Origin: Alphaproteobacteria bacterium UBA6411
Lineage (GTDB): Bacteria > Pseudomonadota > Alphaproteobacteria > CAAGCB01 > CAG-977
Direction: 5' to 3'
Assembly (NCBI GenBank): GCA_002438565.1
Contig: DJPN01000016.1
Span: 1 to 56,558 of the forward strand
Length of the DNA stretch: 56,558 nt
Shown piece after piece: positions 1-8,263 of the stretch (positions within the stretch are counted from its first letter, which is position 1; each line of letters begins with the position of its first letter). Made by a program: the position numbers and the translations under genes. The notes beneath the pieces are model-generated. The model had not been told where the DNA came from. It saw only the letters and a list, made by a program, of their open reading frames with translations, and ran no database searches.

Positions 1-120
1 CGGAGAAATCCGCCGATGTTTTTTTACGCCCTTGTTTTGGTGAAGGACAAGCTGAGGCGGTCTTTCCAAGGGAAAAACGGATTTTCGGTTTTGTCGAAAA
101 AACGACGGCGAACGGCGTGA
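1..120 (+). other. Left-edge stretch, possible 3' end of an upstream CDS
   Basis: The first plus-strand frame is open from base 1 to a TGA at 118-120 and would give a 39-residue tail ending in a basic SKKRRRTA. The third plus frame is also open to about base 128, and a minus-strand frame is open too. Nothing here is recognisable and codon use does not settle which frame, if any, is coding. The preceding window would be needed to decide. Confidence 0.2.
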
Positions 121-135
121 GGGTTTAAGTTTTTC

Positions 136-164
136 TTGAATCGATAGACAAAGCGTGTTAGTAT
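136..164 (+). promoter_or_regulatory. Putative sigma70-type promoter
   Basis: TTGAAT at 136-141 and TAGTAT at 159-164 are separated by 17 bases, ending 33 bases before the ATG at 198. Each hexamer matches consensus at four of six positions. It would drive the gene at 198 and probably the two HExxH paralogues behind it. Confidence 0.35.
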
Positions 165-197
165 TTTTGTCAAACAAACAAAGAGGGGGACAGGATT

Positions 198-833
198 ATG
201 TCTTTGATTATCGTAGCGCAAAACAGCAAAAAACTGGAAGATACCAAAACGAAACTGCAGGTCGCCGCTTATTTGAACGGTTTGATGAACCAAGTGGACG
301 GCGTTCCCAAACAATACCGCGACGAGGTCGCCGAAGTCTATATGGAAGATTATCCGATGAATTTCGGTGAAAAAAACAAAGCCAAAGCTGCGGAAGAAAT
401 CGAAAATCTGCAGGAATTCTACGGCAAGGAAGTCAAGAATGCGTCCTTGAAAACCAAAATGCAGGCGGCGTTCGGGCGCAAAGGTGCGGAAGTCGCGCGC
501 GCGGTTGCTTTGGGCGCGGCGGCGGTTGTCGGCGGCGTGATGGCGGCGCAGGGAATCGAACCGATGGCGGCTCCGACTCTGGTGCTGGCGGCGGGCGCGC
601 TTTGCACGGGGGCGCATGCGGCGACGATGCCCAAGGCGTCCGAACAGGAAAAATCCGACGTTGAAAAATACGGCGACGCCAAACGCGCTTTGTACGCTTT
701 GAAAAAAATGAAAAAAGTGCTGGCGCCCGAATCGACGTACAAAAAAGAAGTGCAGGCTCTGTATGCTTCGGGATTGGGCAACCCCGGCGGCATGATTACC
801 GCGCTGAATCTGAAACAAAAGGGCGGACGTTAA
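198..833 (+). CDS. Uncharacterised protein with a hydrophobic central hairpin
   Basis: I do not recognise this 211-residue protein. Residues 1-95 are charged and helical in character. Residues about 96-140 are Ala/Gly/Val-rich and hydrophobic and could form one membrane hairpin or two short membrane helices. The rest is again charged. There is no cleavable signal peptide at the N-terminus. The ATG at 198 has a purine-rich GAGGGGGA upstream. The next gene starts 18 bases after the stop, so it is probably the first gene of an operon with the two exported HExxH paralogues. Its function could relate to their membrane anchoring or export, but this is only context. Confidence 0.75.
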   Translation: MSLIIVAQNSKKLEDTKTKLQVAAYLNGLMNQVDGVPKQYRDEVAEVYMEDYPMNFGEKNKAKAAEEIENLQEFYGKEVKNASLKTKMQAAFGRKGAEVARAVALGAAAVVGGVMAAQGIEPMAAPTLVLAAGALCTGAHAATMPKASEQEKSDVEKYGDAKRALYALKKMKKVLAPESTYKKEVQALYASGLGNPGGMITALNLKQKGGR

Positions 834-851
834 GCCAAAAGGAGTTGGGCG

Positions 852-1973
852 ATGGCGGGCTCGGTTTCGGAATTCCTGTCCAAAGGGAACGTTCAAAAAT
901 TCAAAAACGGAATCCAATCCGCTTTCGGGCGGAATTTGCCGAAAACGCTGGTTGCGTCGGCGGTTTTGGCGGGGGCTTTTGCGGCATGCACCAAACAGGA
1001 AACCGCTTCAAGCGGCTCGCTGAAACCCAGAACGACCTACGCCGTCAAGGAAAACGGCGACACGCTTTGCGCTTATCAAGCCATTCCGATGAGCGACGCC
1101 GACTACGCGCGTTTGCAAAAACTGGTCAACGCCGCGACGAAAACCGAATCGGGATGCGAAATTCTGAAAGGGATTGCCAAAGCGGGGACGACTCTGCGAA
1201 TCGATTATTCGGGCGAAGACAATTTGGGCTATTTCCAGCCCGAAGACAATTCGATTTGCTTGGGACGGCAATGCGGCGACGCGGATTTGCAGTCCGTTTT
1301 GATTCACGAAGGCGAACATGCCCTGCAAAACCGGCGCGTTCCCCAAAGAACCAGCCGTTATAATTTTGAATCCAACTTGAAAAGCATCCGCGTAACAGAG
1401 GCGGACGCCATGACCATGCAGACGCTGTTTTCGTTCGAAATGGCTGAAAAAGGCGACAGCGCGGCGCTGAAAATGATGACAATCCGCCACAAAGGCATGG
1501 TTGATACTTACGCCAAAGCCGCCGAAAAATACGGCAAAGGCAGTGCGCAGGCGTTAAAGGAAACGATGCTGAGCTGGTACGACGACAAAAACTATGTCAA
1601 AACCTATGATGAAGACATGGCGGCGGGGCATGCCGAAAAGGTCGACGAAACATTAGGCATTTCCCTGTTGTCCCATTTTTCAAAAACGGCGGATGCGGAT
1701 GCTTTGCTGGCGAATGCCTGCCAATATAAGGGTGTCAAGTATGCGGGAACTGACGGTTCTATTTTGAACACGCCGCGCACGGCTTGGCTGAATGTTGAAA
1801 CGCGCGACAAAATGTCGAAAATCCACAACAGGCTGGTTTCCAAAACGTTGGGCTTCAACGGCGACGAAAGCATGGACAATTTCTATATGCGCAAGGACGG
1901 CAAAGTGTCTAAACAGACTTACAAACAGATTGTTGCAACAATGCTTGCCCGACAAAAAACACAAGGACGTTAA
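852..1973 (+). CDS. Putative exported zinc metallopeptidase-like protein (HExxH), copy 1
   Basis: The 373-residue product carries HEGEH at residues 152-156, an HExxH zinc-binding signature, and a TEADA motif whose Glu (183) lies 27 residues downstream, as expected for the third ligand of a gluzincin-type site. Residues about 30-46 are hydrophobic and end in AFAAC, so the protein may be membrane anchored or a lipoprotein despite a long charged N-terminal region. It is clearly paralogous to the next gene, sharing the SVSEF N-terminus, the hydrophobic segment, the motif spacing and an ETMLxWY segment. Peptidase activity is inferred from the motif only. An SD-like AAGGAG precedes the ATG. I cannot assign a named family with confidence. 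Confidence 0.75.
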   Translation: MAGSVSEFLSKGNVQKFKNGIQSAFGRNLPKTLVASAVLAGAFAACTKQETASSGSLKPRTTYAVKENGDTLCAYQAIPMSDADYARLQKLVNAATKTESGCEILKGIAKAGTTLRIDYSGEDNLGYFQPEDNSICLGRQCGDADLQSVLIHEGEHALQNRRVPQRTSRYNFESNLKSIRVTEADAMTMQTLFSFEMAEKGDSAALKMMTIRHKGMVDTYAKAAEKYGKGSAQALKETMLSWYDDKNYVKTYDEDMAAGHAEKVDETLGISLLSHFSKTADADALLANACQYKGVKYAGTDGSILNTPRTAWLNVETRDKMSKIHNRLVSKTLGFNGDESMDNFYMRKDGKVSKQTYKQIVATMLARQKTQGR

Positions 1974-1984
1974 GGAGAAATACG

Positions 1985-3151
1985 ATGTCGAATTCCGTAT
2001 CCGAATTCTTTTCCAAAGAAGGTATCAAGAAATTCAAAAGCGGGGTGAAAGCGTTTGCCGAACGGCAATCCGTCAAAGCTGCCGCCGCTTCCATGTTTTT
2101 GGCCGGTGCCTTTGCGACGTCGCGGGCGCAATCCAATGATATTATCGATTTCGGACCTCAGCAGCAAATTGCTTTCGCCGTTACGGAAAAGGGCGACACG
2201 CTCTGCTCGTATCTTGCCGAAAAAACGGACAGCACGTCGTTCGCCCGTTTGCAGGGATTGGTCAACAATGCGACGAAAAGCAAAACAGGGTGCGAGATTT
2301 TGAAAAATATTTCAAAACAAAACACTCTGCTGTCCATGGGCGATGCGGGAAGCAACACCATCGGCTACTTTGCGCCCGATGAAAACGTAATCGTTTTGAA
2401 CGAACATTTCGACAACCCGACGCTGCAGTCGTGTCTGGTTCACGAAGGAAAACATTCGGTTCAAAGCTTTTCGCTGGGCAACAGCGTCAATTCCGCCAAC
2501 ACGTTTTACACCAACACGCTGATTTCCCGCGTGATGGAAGCCGACGCCGTTGCGACGCAGACCAAATTTTCCTATGAAATGGCGCAGGCTGGCGACAGCG
2601 CGGCGTGGAAATCCTTGCAGGCGGAGCACAAAGGCATTACCGACACGTTTGAAGCGGGTGCTAAAAAGTACGGTCAAGATAAAAAGAAAACGATGCGCGA
2701 AACCATGCTGGCTTGGTACAAGGACAAAGCTTACGCGGGACTGTACGACCAGTCTTTGGTTCAGTTTCATACGAATTTCGCTTTGAAAGCGTCGGACGAC
2801 CAGATTAAAGACAGCTTCAAAGAAACCATCAACACCGACGAACTTATCCGCGCCGTGTGCCGGCTGGACGGCAAGGCGTACGCCAAAGACGGCGATTTGC
2901 TGACGACGCCCGAAACGGCGTACCTGTCGCGCGGCGATTACTTCGGCATGCAAATCGCCAACGGCGCGCTGAAAGCCAGAACGGGACGCGAAGACGTGTC
3001 CGCGTCGTTCATGTACCCCGTTGAAAAAGACGGAACGGTGTCCAAGCTGACCTATGTGCAGGAAGATCAAGTCGAAGCGCGTCAGGAAAAGCAGAAAAAA
3101 CAAACCAAAATGGCGGTAAACGTTTTAAAGATGAATATGAAAGTCCGCTGA
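1985..3151 (+). CDS. Putative exported zinc metallopeptidase-like protein (HExxH), copy 2
   Basis: This 388-residue tandem paralogue of the preceding gene has HEGKH at residues 153-157 and a downstream MEADA motif with Glu at 185, nearly the same spacing as copy 1. The N-terminal 25 residues again start with a SVSEFF-type amphipathic segment followed by a hydrophobic stretch ending near AFATSRAQS, which resembles a signal peptide cleavage site rather than a lipobox. The C-terminus is Gln/Lys-rich. It starts 11 bases after copy 1 behind AAGGAG and ends one base before ybgC. Duplication followed by divergence is evident; the substrate is unknown. Confidence 0.75.
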   Translation: MSNSVSEFFSKEGIKKFKSGVKAFAERQSVKAAAASMFLAGAFATSRAQSNDIIDFGPQQQIAFAVTEKGDTLCSYLAEKTDSTSFARLQGLVNNATKSKTGCEILKNISKQNTLLSMGDAGSNTIGYFAPDENVIVLNEHFDNPTLQSCLVHEGKHSVQSFSLGNSVNSANTFYTNTLISRVMEADAVATQTKFSYEMAQAGDSAAWKSLQAEHKGITDTFEAGAKKYGQDKKKTMRETMLAWYKDKAYAGLYDQSLVQFHTNFALKASDDQIKDSFKETINTDELIRAVCRLDGKAYAKDGDLLTTPETAYLSRGDYFGMQIANGALKARTGREDVSASFMYPVEKDGTVSKLTYVQEDQVEARQEKQKKQTKMAVNVLKMNMKVR

Positions 3152-3152
3152 G

Positions 3153-3557
3153 ATGAAAACGTTCAAAGCTGATTTCCTAATCAGTTACGCCGATACCGAT
3201 GCGGGCGGCGTGGTGTATCATTCCCGCTATATCGACATGGCGGAACGCGCGCGCATGGTGATGCTGCATGAAATGGGCATCCGTTGCCGCGATTTGGAAA
3301 AAGCCGAAAAACCGTGCGGTTTTATGGTGCATAAACTGGAAATCGAATACAAGCGCCCCGCTTTTTTGGAAGACATGCTGACCGTTGAAACGCAAGTGTT
3401 GAAAATCGGCGGCGCGACGTTCGATTTGCTGCAAACCGTCAAGCGCGGCGACGAAACGCTTGTTGAAATGAAGGTTTACGCCCTTGCCGTGGCAAAAGTC
3501 GGCAAACCGACCCGCATTCCCGCTTTCATTCGCGAAAAATTTGAGGCCGTTGTGTAA
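3153..3557 (+). CDS. ybgC: YbgC-type acyl-CoA thioesterase of the Tol-Pal cluster
   Basis: The 134-residue protein is a single hotdog-fold (4HBT) domain of the usual length. The DTDAGGVVYH motif near residues 14-23 contains the catalytic Asp of the YbgC family. Family members hydrolyse acyl-CoA or acyl-ACP thioesters in the cytoplasm and are almost always the first gene of the Tol-Pal cluster, as here. The ATG lies one base after the stop of the HExxH paralogue, so it may be co-transcribed with those unrelated genes. It has no strong SD of its own. A hairpin element separates it from tolQ. Confidence 0.95.
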   Translation: MKTFKADFLISYADTDAGGVVYHSRYIDMAERARMVMLHEMGIRCRDLEKAEKPCGFMVHKLEIEYKRPAFLEDMLTVETQVLKIGGATFDLLQTVKRGDETLVEMKVYALAVAKVGKPTRIPAFIREKFEAVV

Positions 3558-3565
3558 AAAATAAC

Positions 3566-3642
3566 AGCTCTCCTTTGCAATCCTTTAATAAATATGGCAT
3601 AAGCTTGAGTTCAAAGGATTCAGATTAAAGGAGAGCTTTTTC
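3566..3642 (+). promoter_or_regulatory. Long hairpin masking the tolQ ribosome-binding site; possible attenuator
   Basis: AGCTCTCCTTT at 3566-3576 is perfectly complementary to AAAGGAGAGCT at 3627-3637, and inside it AATCCTTT at 3579-3586 pairs with AAAGGATT at 3613-3620. The right arm contains the tolQ Shine-Dalgarno (AAAGGAG, 3627-3633) and is followed by TTTTT. Transcripts reading through from ybgC could therefore fold into a terminator-like hairpin that also hides the SD. A weak promoter (TTGCAA 3575-3580, CATAAG 3598-3603, spacing 17) inside the loop would make a shorter transcript lacking the left arm. Confidence 0.6.
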
Positions 3643-4380
3643 ATGCCTGCCGCCACTTTGCAAACCGCCGCGACCAATCTGTCCATGTGGGGATTGTTCC
3701 TGCAGGCGGATTTTGTCGTCAAAACCGTGATTATCGCCCTTGTCATGGCGTCCGTCTGGTCATGGACGATTATTTTTGAAAAAGTCATGATGCTGCGTTC
3801 GGCGCGCGAAGACGCGCACAAATTTGAAACGCAGTTCTGGTCGGGCGGTTCGCTGGACGACATGTTCGACCAACTGGAAGCCAAACCGTACCGCCTTGAC
3901 CCGATGAGCGCGATTTTCGTTGCCGCAATGCGCGAATGGCGGCGGTCGTCGGGGGCTTTGACGACGGGCGTTCACGGCACCAGTCTGGGACAGCGCATCG
4001 ATCGCGTGATGCAAATCACCATGGATCGCGAAATGGACAGAATGGAAAAACGGCTGACGTTTCTGGCGTCCACGGGTTCGGTTTCGCCGTTTATCGGGCT
4101 GTTCGGCACGGTTTGGGGCATTATGAACAGCTTTCATAACATCGGCGCCAGCTCGAACACGTCTTTGGCGGTTGTTGCGCCGGGGATTGCGGAAGCTTTG
4201 TTTGCGACGGCTTTGGGGCTGGTCGCGGCCATTCCCGCCGTGCTGGCGTACAACAAACTGTCCAGCGACATGGGGCGCTACGGCAAAGTGCTGGAAAACT
4301 TCGCGGGCGAATTTTCAACCATTCTGTCGCGCCGAATTGACGACACGACGGGGCGTTCCGAAAAACGGAGCGGCGGCTGA
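3643..4380 (+). CDS. tolQ: TolQ, proton-channel subunit of the Tol-Pal system
   Basis: The 245-residue inner-membrane protein of the TolQ/ExbB/MotA family has an N-terminal membrane helix (about residues 18-42) and the conserved pair of helices around residues 145-220, with the STGSVSPFIGLFGTVWG family signature. With TolR it uses the proton gradient to energise TolA, which keeps the outer membrane invaginating with the septum. The ATG at 3643 sits nine bases after AAAGGAG. Its stop codon shares the A of the tolR start (TGATG), implying translational coupling. Confidence 0.97.
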   Translation: MPAATLQTAATNLSMWGLFLQADFVVKTVIIALVMASVWSWTIIFEKVMMLRSAREDAHKFETQFWSGGSLDDMFDQLEAKPYRLDPMSAIFVAAMREWRRSSGALTTGVHGTSLGQRIDRVMQITMDREMDRMEKRLTFLASTGSVSPFIGLFGTVWGIMNSFHNIGASSNTSLAVVAPGIAEALFATALGLVAAIPAVLAYNKLSSDMGRYGKVLENFAGEFSTILSRRIDDTTGRSEKRSGG

Positions 4381-4844
4381 TGGGGGCTTCGATTAAATTT
4401 TCCAGCCGCGGGCAAAGACAGCGGGCGTCGTTTTCCGAAATCAACGTTACCCCGATGGTTGACGTAATGCTGGTTTTGCTGGTTATCTTTATGGTGACCG
4501 CGCCGATGATGACGACGGGCGTTTCGCTGGATTTGCCGCGCGGCGACGGGCAGGCCATGGAAGATTCCGACCGCGCCGTCGATATCAGCGTTGATGCGAA
4601 ATCCAAAATCTATCTGGGGGACGAAATCGTCAAGCCCGATACTTTGGTCAAACGCGTCAAGGCCATGCAGAAAAGCAATCCGAACTTGAAAGTCGTCATC
4701 AGCGGCGACCGTGCGGCGTCTTACGGACAGGTTATAGAGCTGATGAGCCTGCTGCGTCTGGCGGGAATTTCCAAAGTCGGTTTGAAAACGGGCGACACGC
4801 TGGGAACGGACGCTTTGAACGACAAACCGAAAAAGAAAAAATAG
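4380..4844 (+). CDS. tolR: TolR, Tol-Pal energising subunit
   Basis: The 154-residue member of the ExbD/TolR family has a short cytoplasmic N-terminus, one membrane helix beginning INVTPMVDVMLVLLV with the conserved proton-carrying Asp, and a periplasmic domain. It works with TolQ as stator and proton pathway. The start overlaps the tolQ stop by one base. The C-terminus ends in a lysine-rich tail (PKKKK). Length and topology are normal for the family. Confidence 0.97.
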   Translation: MGASIKFSSRGQRQRASFSEINVTPMVDVMLVLLVIFMVTAPMMTTGVSLDLPRGDGQAMEDSDRAVDISVDAKSKIYLGDEIVKPDTLVKRVKAMQKSNPNLKVVISGDRAASYGQVIELMSLLRLAGISKVGLKTGDTLGTDALNDKPKKKK

Positions 4845-4853
4845 GGAATCGCT

Positions 4854-5846
4854 TTGAAAATCCGTCAGACCGTTTTGTCGTTTTTGCGCCGCCATCCGTA
4901 TTTGGTTAAACTGATACGGTTTGCGCGCGGCCATGCGCCGATAGTGTTGTCTGTCGGATTGCATTTGCTGGTCGTAATTTTGCTGACGGTCGATTTTGTT
5001 TCGACGCAGGCTAAGGACAAAGTCGTTTCCGTGCCGATGTTCGTCGTTGATTTGGACAAGGTCAAAGTCGCCGAAATGACGAATTTGCCGCCCAAACTGG
5101 ATAAAACGAAAAAAGCGGGCGCGTCCGTGCAGAAATCCGTCAAAACGTCGTCGTACAGCAAAGCGGGCGCATCGCTGAGCCGCGGCGGTTCGGGATCGGG
5201 CGCAAAATCGTCTTCGGGCGCGCATTTGTCGAACGATTTGAACAAAGTCTTGACCAAGGTTACCAAAAAACAATCCTCCAAAACCGATGAAGCGGTGGCT
5301 TCCATGCTTAACAGTTTGAAACAGTCGGGCAAAGGCGGAAACGGCGGAAATTCCAAAGACGACGACCCGTTCAAGACTCTGCTGGCTTCCGTGGACGGCA
5401 TGAAAAAAGGCATGGGGCGCGCCGATGATGTTCCCGCCGACGTCAATCCCGATGAAATTGTAACGGAAGGCGTTGAGGGCGGTTCGGGCGGCAGCTACAT
5501 GCAGGAGCTGTCCGTGTCGGAAAAAGACCTTATCGGATTGCGGCTGCGGGAATGTTGGAACATGGACGCAGGGGTGCGCGGGGCGCAGAACATGATTGTC
5601 GAAATCCGCGTTTTCCTGTCCAAAGAGGGGCGGGTCAAGGACGCAAAGATTTTGAACAAAAAACGCTACAACAAAGATTCCGCCTATCGTTCCGCGGCGG
5701 AAAGCGCGCGCCGCGCCGTATATATTTGCGACAAAAAAGACGAAAAATCCCCGTTCGCGATTTTTCCCAAAAATTACGAACAATCTTATGACGCGTGGAA
5801 AACGCTTTTGTTACGGTTTAATCCTTTTGACGGCGGAGTGGGCTGA
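4854..5846 (+). CDS. tolA: TolA, periplasm-spanning subunit of Tol-Pal
   Basis: The 330-residue protein has an N-terminal membrane helix (about residues 28-48), a long low-complexity Ser/Gly/Lys-rich middle region and a C-terminal domain typical of TolA/TonB-like proteins near residues 225-310. TolA is pulled by TolQR and reaches across the periplasm to contact Pal and TolB. It begins with TTG at 4854, nine bases after the tolR stop, preceded by AGGGAA. Its middle domain is shorter and more glycine/serine-rich than the long helical repeat of enterobacterial TolA. The assignment rests on context plus topology, because the middle region is poorly conserved. Confidence 0.92.
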   Translation: MKIRQTVLSFLRRHPYLVKLIRFARGHAPIVLSVGLHLLVVILLTVDFVSTQAKDKVVSVPMFVVDLDKVKVAEMTNLPPKLDKTKKAGASVQKSVKTSSYSKAGASLSRGGSGSGAKSSSGAHLSNDLNKVLTKVTKKQSSKTDEAVASMLNSLKQSGKGGNGGNSKDDDPFKTLLASVDGMKKGMGRADDVPADVNPDEIVTEGVEGGSGGSYMQELSVSEKDLIGLRLRECWNMDAGVRGAQNMIVEIRVFLSKEGRVKDAKILNKKRYNKDSAYRSAAESARRAVYICDKKDEKSPFAIFPKNYEQSYDAWKTLLLRFNPFDGGVG

Positions 5847-7168
5847 TGAAAAAGTTTTTGACGGCTGTTTTTTTGGTTTTGGCTTTTGCGCAGCAGGCAA
5901 AAGCCGAATTGAGCATTGATATTACGGGGGCGCGATCCGAACCGATGGCGGTCGCTTTGCCCGTGTTTTCGTCGTTCGACCGGAAATCGGCCGATTTTTC
6001 ACACAAAATCACAGGCGTCATTCAGTCGGATTTGGAAAGTTCGGGATTGTTCAGAATTTTGGATTCCTTTTCGTATCTGCAGCATTTCAAAGGGATTGAC
6101 GATTCGCCGAAATTCGTCGATTGGCAGGCGATTTCGGCCGAAGCCTTGATTCAAGGTTCCGTCGAATACTTGAGCGCGAAACAAATCCGCGTTTCCATTC
6201 GGCTGTGGGATGTTCCCGCGTCGCAGGAAATGTATTCCTCCAGCTTTGAAATCGATGAAAAAGGCTGGCGGCGCGTCGCCCATATCATCGCCGACGCGGT
6301 GTACAAACGCATTACGGGCGAGGACGGCTATTTCGACACCCGTATCGTCTACATCGCGGAAACGGGGACGCCTTTGCACCGTGTCAAACGGCTGGCGATT
6401 ATGGATCAAGACGGCGAAAACCACCGCTTTTTGACCGACGGCGTCAACTTGGTTCTGACTCCGCGTTTTTCGCCGAACATGCAGCAGATTACCTATATGT
6501 CGTATTACAAGGATACGCCGCGTGTTTATTTGTTTGACATCGAAACGGGAAAACAGCAGATTGTCGGCGATTTTCCGGGGATGACGTTTGCGCCGCGCTT
6601 TTCGCCGGACGGGCACAAGCTGATTATGTCCATGGCGGAAAACGGCAACACGGAAATTTATGAAATGAATTTGGACACCCGCGCCGTCAAACAGCTGACG
6701 CATATGCCGTCGATTGAAACGTCGCCCAGTTATTCGCCCGACGGCAAACGGATTGTGTTCAACTCCGACCGCAGCGGGGCGCAGCAGCTGTACGTCATGG
6801 ATGCGAACGGCAAAAACATGCGCCGCATCAGTTTCGGCAAAGGGCGGTACGCCACGCCCGTTTGGTCGCCGCGCGGAGACTATATCGCTTTTACGAAAAT
6901 GGCGGGCGGAAAGTTCTACATCGGCGTGATGTTTCCGGACGGCAAGGGCGAACGTTTGGTTGCCGAAGGCTATTTGGTGGAAGGTCCCACCTGGTCGCCG
7001 AACGGCCGCATTTTGATGTATTTCCGCCAAGAACCGCCGAACAAGTACGGAATTCCGGGGGCGACGAAAATTTACGCCGTGGACATTACCGGATACAACG
7101 AACGCCGTTTGCTGACCCCCGTCGACGCATCCGACCCCGCGTGGTCGCCGCTGCTGTCAAACCGTTGA
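5846..7168 (+). CDS. tolB: TolB, periplasmic beta-propeller of Tol-Pal
   Basis: The 440-residue protein has a signal peptide (hydrophobic residues 4-20, cleavage probably after AKA), an N-terminal D1-like domain, and a C-terminal six-bladed propeller with repeated WD40-like PD40 blades such as SPDGKRIVFNSDRSGA and SPNGRI. TolB binds Pal and is released when TolA is energised. The ATG overlaps the tolA stop by one base (TGATG). Length is standard for the family. Confidence 0.97.
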   Translation: MKKFLTAVFLVLAFAQQAKAELSIDITGARSEPMAVALPVFSSFDRKSADFSHKITGVIQSDLESSGLFRILDSFSYLQHFKGIDDSPKFVDWQAISAEALIQGSVEYLSAKQIRVSIRLWDVPASQEMYSSSFEIDEKGWRRVAHIIADAVYKRITGEDGYFDTRIVYIAETGTPLHRVKRLAIMDQDGENHRFLTDGVNLVLTPRFSPNMQQITYMSYYKDTPRVYLFDIETGKQQIVGDFPGMTFAPRFSPDGHKLIMSMAENGNTEIYEMNLDTRAVKQLTHMPSIETSPSYSPDGKRIVFNSDRSGAQQLYVMDANGKNMRRISFGKGRYATPVWSPRGDYIAFTKMAGGKFYIGVMFPDGKGERLVAEGYLVEGPTWSPNGRILMYFRQEPPNKYGIPGATKIYAVDITGYNERRLLTPVDASDPAWSPLLSNR

Positions 7169-7267
7169 TTATGCCGGTGCTAAAAAAAAGGTTGCGCTGT
7201 ATGGCAAAATCTTTTAAATTCTAACCACGATTGTTTAACATTGTTTTTCTAATTGGGAGAATTGTTG

Positions 7268-7747
7268 ATGAAAAAACGTTTAGTTGCCGTTTTGGCTTCA
7301 ATGGCTTTGGTTTCTGCTTGCGCTTCCACGGACGCCGTTGACGATGAATCGTCATCGATGACAACGGTCGGTGCCGCCGCCGATGTCGCCGAACAGGATC
7401 AAAACTTTGTTCAGAATGCGAAAGACCGCGTTTTCTTCGGTTTCGATAAATCGAACTTGAACGAAGAAGCCCGCAACGTCTTGAAAGCTCAGGCCGAATG
7501 GTTGCAGGCGAACCCCGAAAAGAACATTGTCGTTCAGGGACACACCGATGACCGCGGCACGCGCGAATACAACATCGCTTTGGGCGAACGCCGCGCTGTC
7601 GCCGTTAAGAACTATCTGATTTCCGCAGGTGTCGACGCCGACCGCATCGACGTGATTTCCTACGGCAAAGAACGTCCGGCCGTCATCGGCGCGAACGAAG
7701 CCGCTTGGGCTCAGAATCGCCGTGCGGTTACGGTTGTCAAAGACTAA
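7268..7747 (+). CDS. pal: Pal, peptidoglycan-associated OmpA-like lipoprotein
   Basis: From the ATG at 7268 the product is 159 residues. It has a lipoprotein signal peptide with LVSAC (Cys at residue 18) and a C-terminal OmpA domain carrying the NIVVQGHTDDRGTREYN and RR motifs that bind meso-diaminopimelate in peptidoglycan. An in-frame TTG at 7253 is open, but GGGAGA sits properly spaced before 7268, so I use the ATG. Pal tethers the outer membrane to the wall and docks TolA/TolB. A strong terminator follows directly. Confidence 0.96.
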   Translation: MKKRLVAVLASMALVSACASTDAVDDESSSMTTVGAAADVAEQDQNFVQNAKDRVFFGFDKSNLNEEARNVLKAQAEWLQANPEKNIVVQGHTDDRGTREYNIALGERRAVAVKNYLISAGVDADRIDVISYGKERPAVIGANEAAWAQNRRAVTVVKD

Positions 7748-7767
7748 TTGACAGCTTATCCGATTTG

Positions 7768-7798
7768 AAAAAGCACCCTACAATAAGGGTGCTTTTTT
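7768..7798 (+). terminator. Intrinsic terminator after pal
   Basis: AAAAAGCACCCT at 7768-7779 pairs with AGGGTGCTTTTT at 7786-7797 around a six-base loop, followed by a T run. It lies only about 20 bases before the next start codon, leaving no room for a separate promoter, so it probably reduces rather than abolishes downstream expression. Confidence 0.85.
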
Positions 7799-7816
7799 AC
7801 ATTCAAGGAGGATAAG

Positions 7817-8245
7817 ATGAAACAAATCATAGCCGGAGCTTTGGGGGCTTTGCTGTTGGTAACGGGGTGCGCTCATCGTGAAACAAAATGCGAAGCGTTC
7901 AAGGAAACGTTCAAACAAAACAAAGTGATGTTTGCCCAGAACAAAGCCGATTTGACGCCCGAAAGCAAACAAGTGTTGGACAAACAAATCGCTTGGCTGA
8001 AAGAAAACCCGAACAAAAAGGTCATTGTCAAGGGGTACACCGATCCAACGGGATCGACGGCGCACAATATGCAGTTGGGCAGAGACCGCGCCGAAGCCGT
8101 CAAAGCGTACTTTGCCGAAAACGGCATCAATCCGGACAGGGTAACCGTTGTTTCGTTCGGGGAACGGGATTTGGCGTCAACCAAAAACACGCCGCAGTCG
8201 TGGAAAAAAGACAGACGCGCTGTAACGGTCATCGTTACGGAATAA
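7817..8245 (+). CDS. Second Pal/OmpA-domain lipoprotein
   Basis: The 142-residue protein has a short lipoprotein signal (LLLVTGC, Cys at 18) and an OmpA-like domain with KKVIVKGYTDPTGS and a terminal DRRAVTV, matching the peptidoglycan-binding core of the neighbouring Pal. It looks like a tandem duplicate of pal that lost most of the linker. AAGGAGG precedes the ATG at good spacing. It lies between two strong hairpin terminators. It may be a secondary wall tether or an accessory Tol partner; which one is not visible from sequence. Confidence 0.9.
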   Translation: MKQIIAGALGALLLVTGCAHRETKCEAFKETFKQNKVMFAQNKADLTPESKQVLDKQIAWLKENPNKKVIVKGYTDPTGSTAHNMQLGRDRAEAVKAYFAENGINPDRVTVVSFGERDLASTKNTPQSWKKDRRAVTVIVTE

Positions 8246-8263
8246 AAAAAGTGTGGCGTAATG

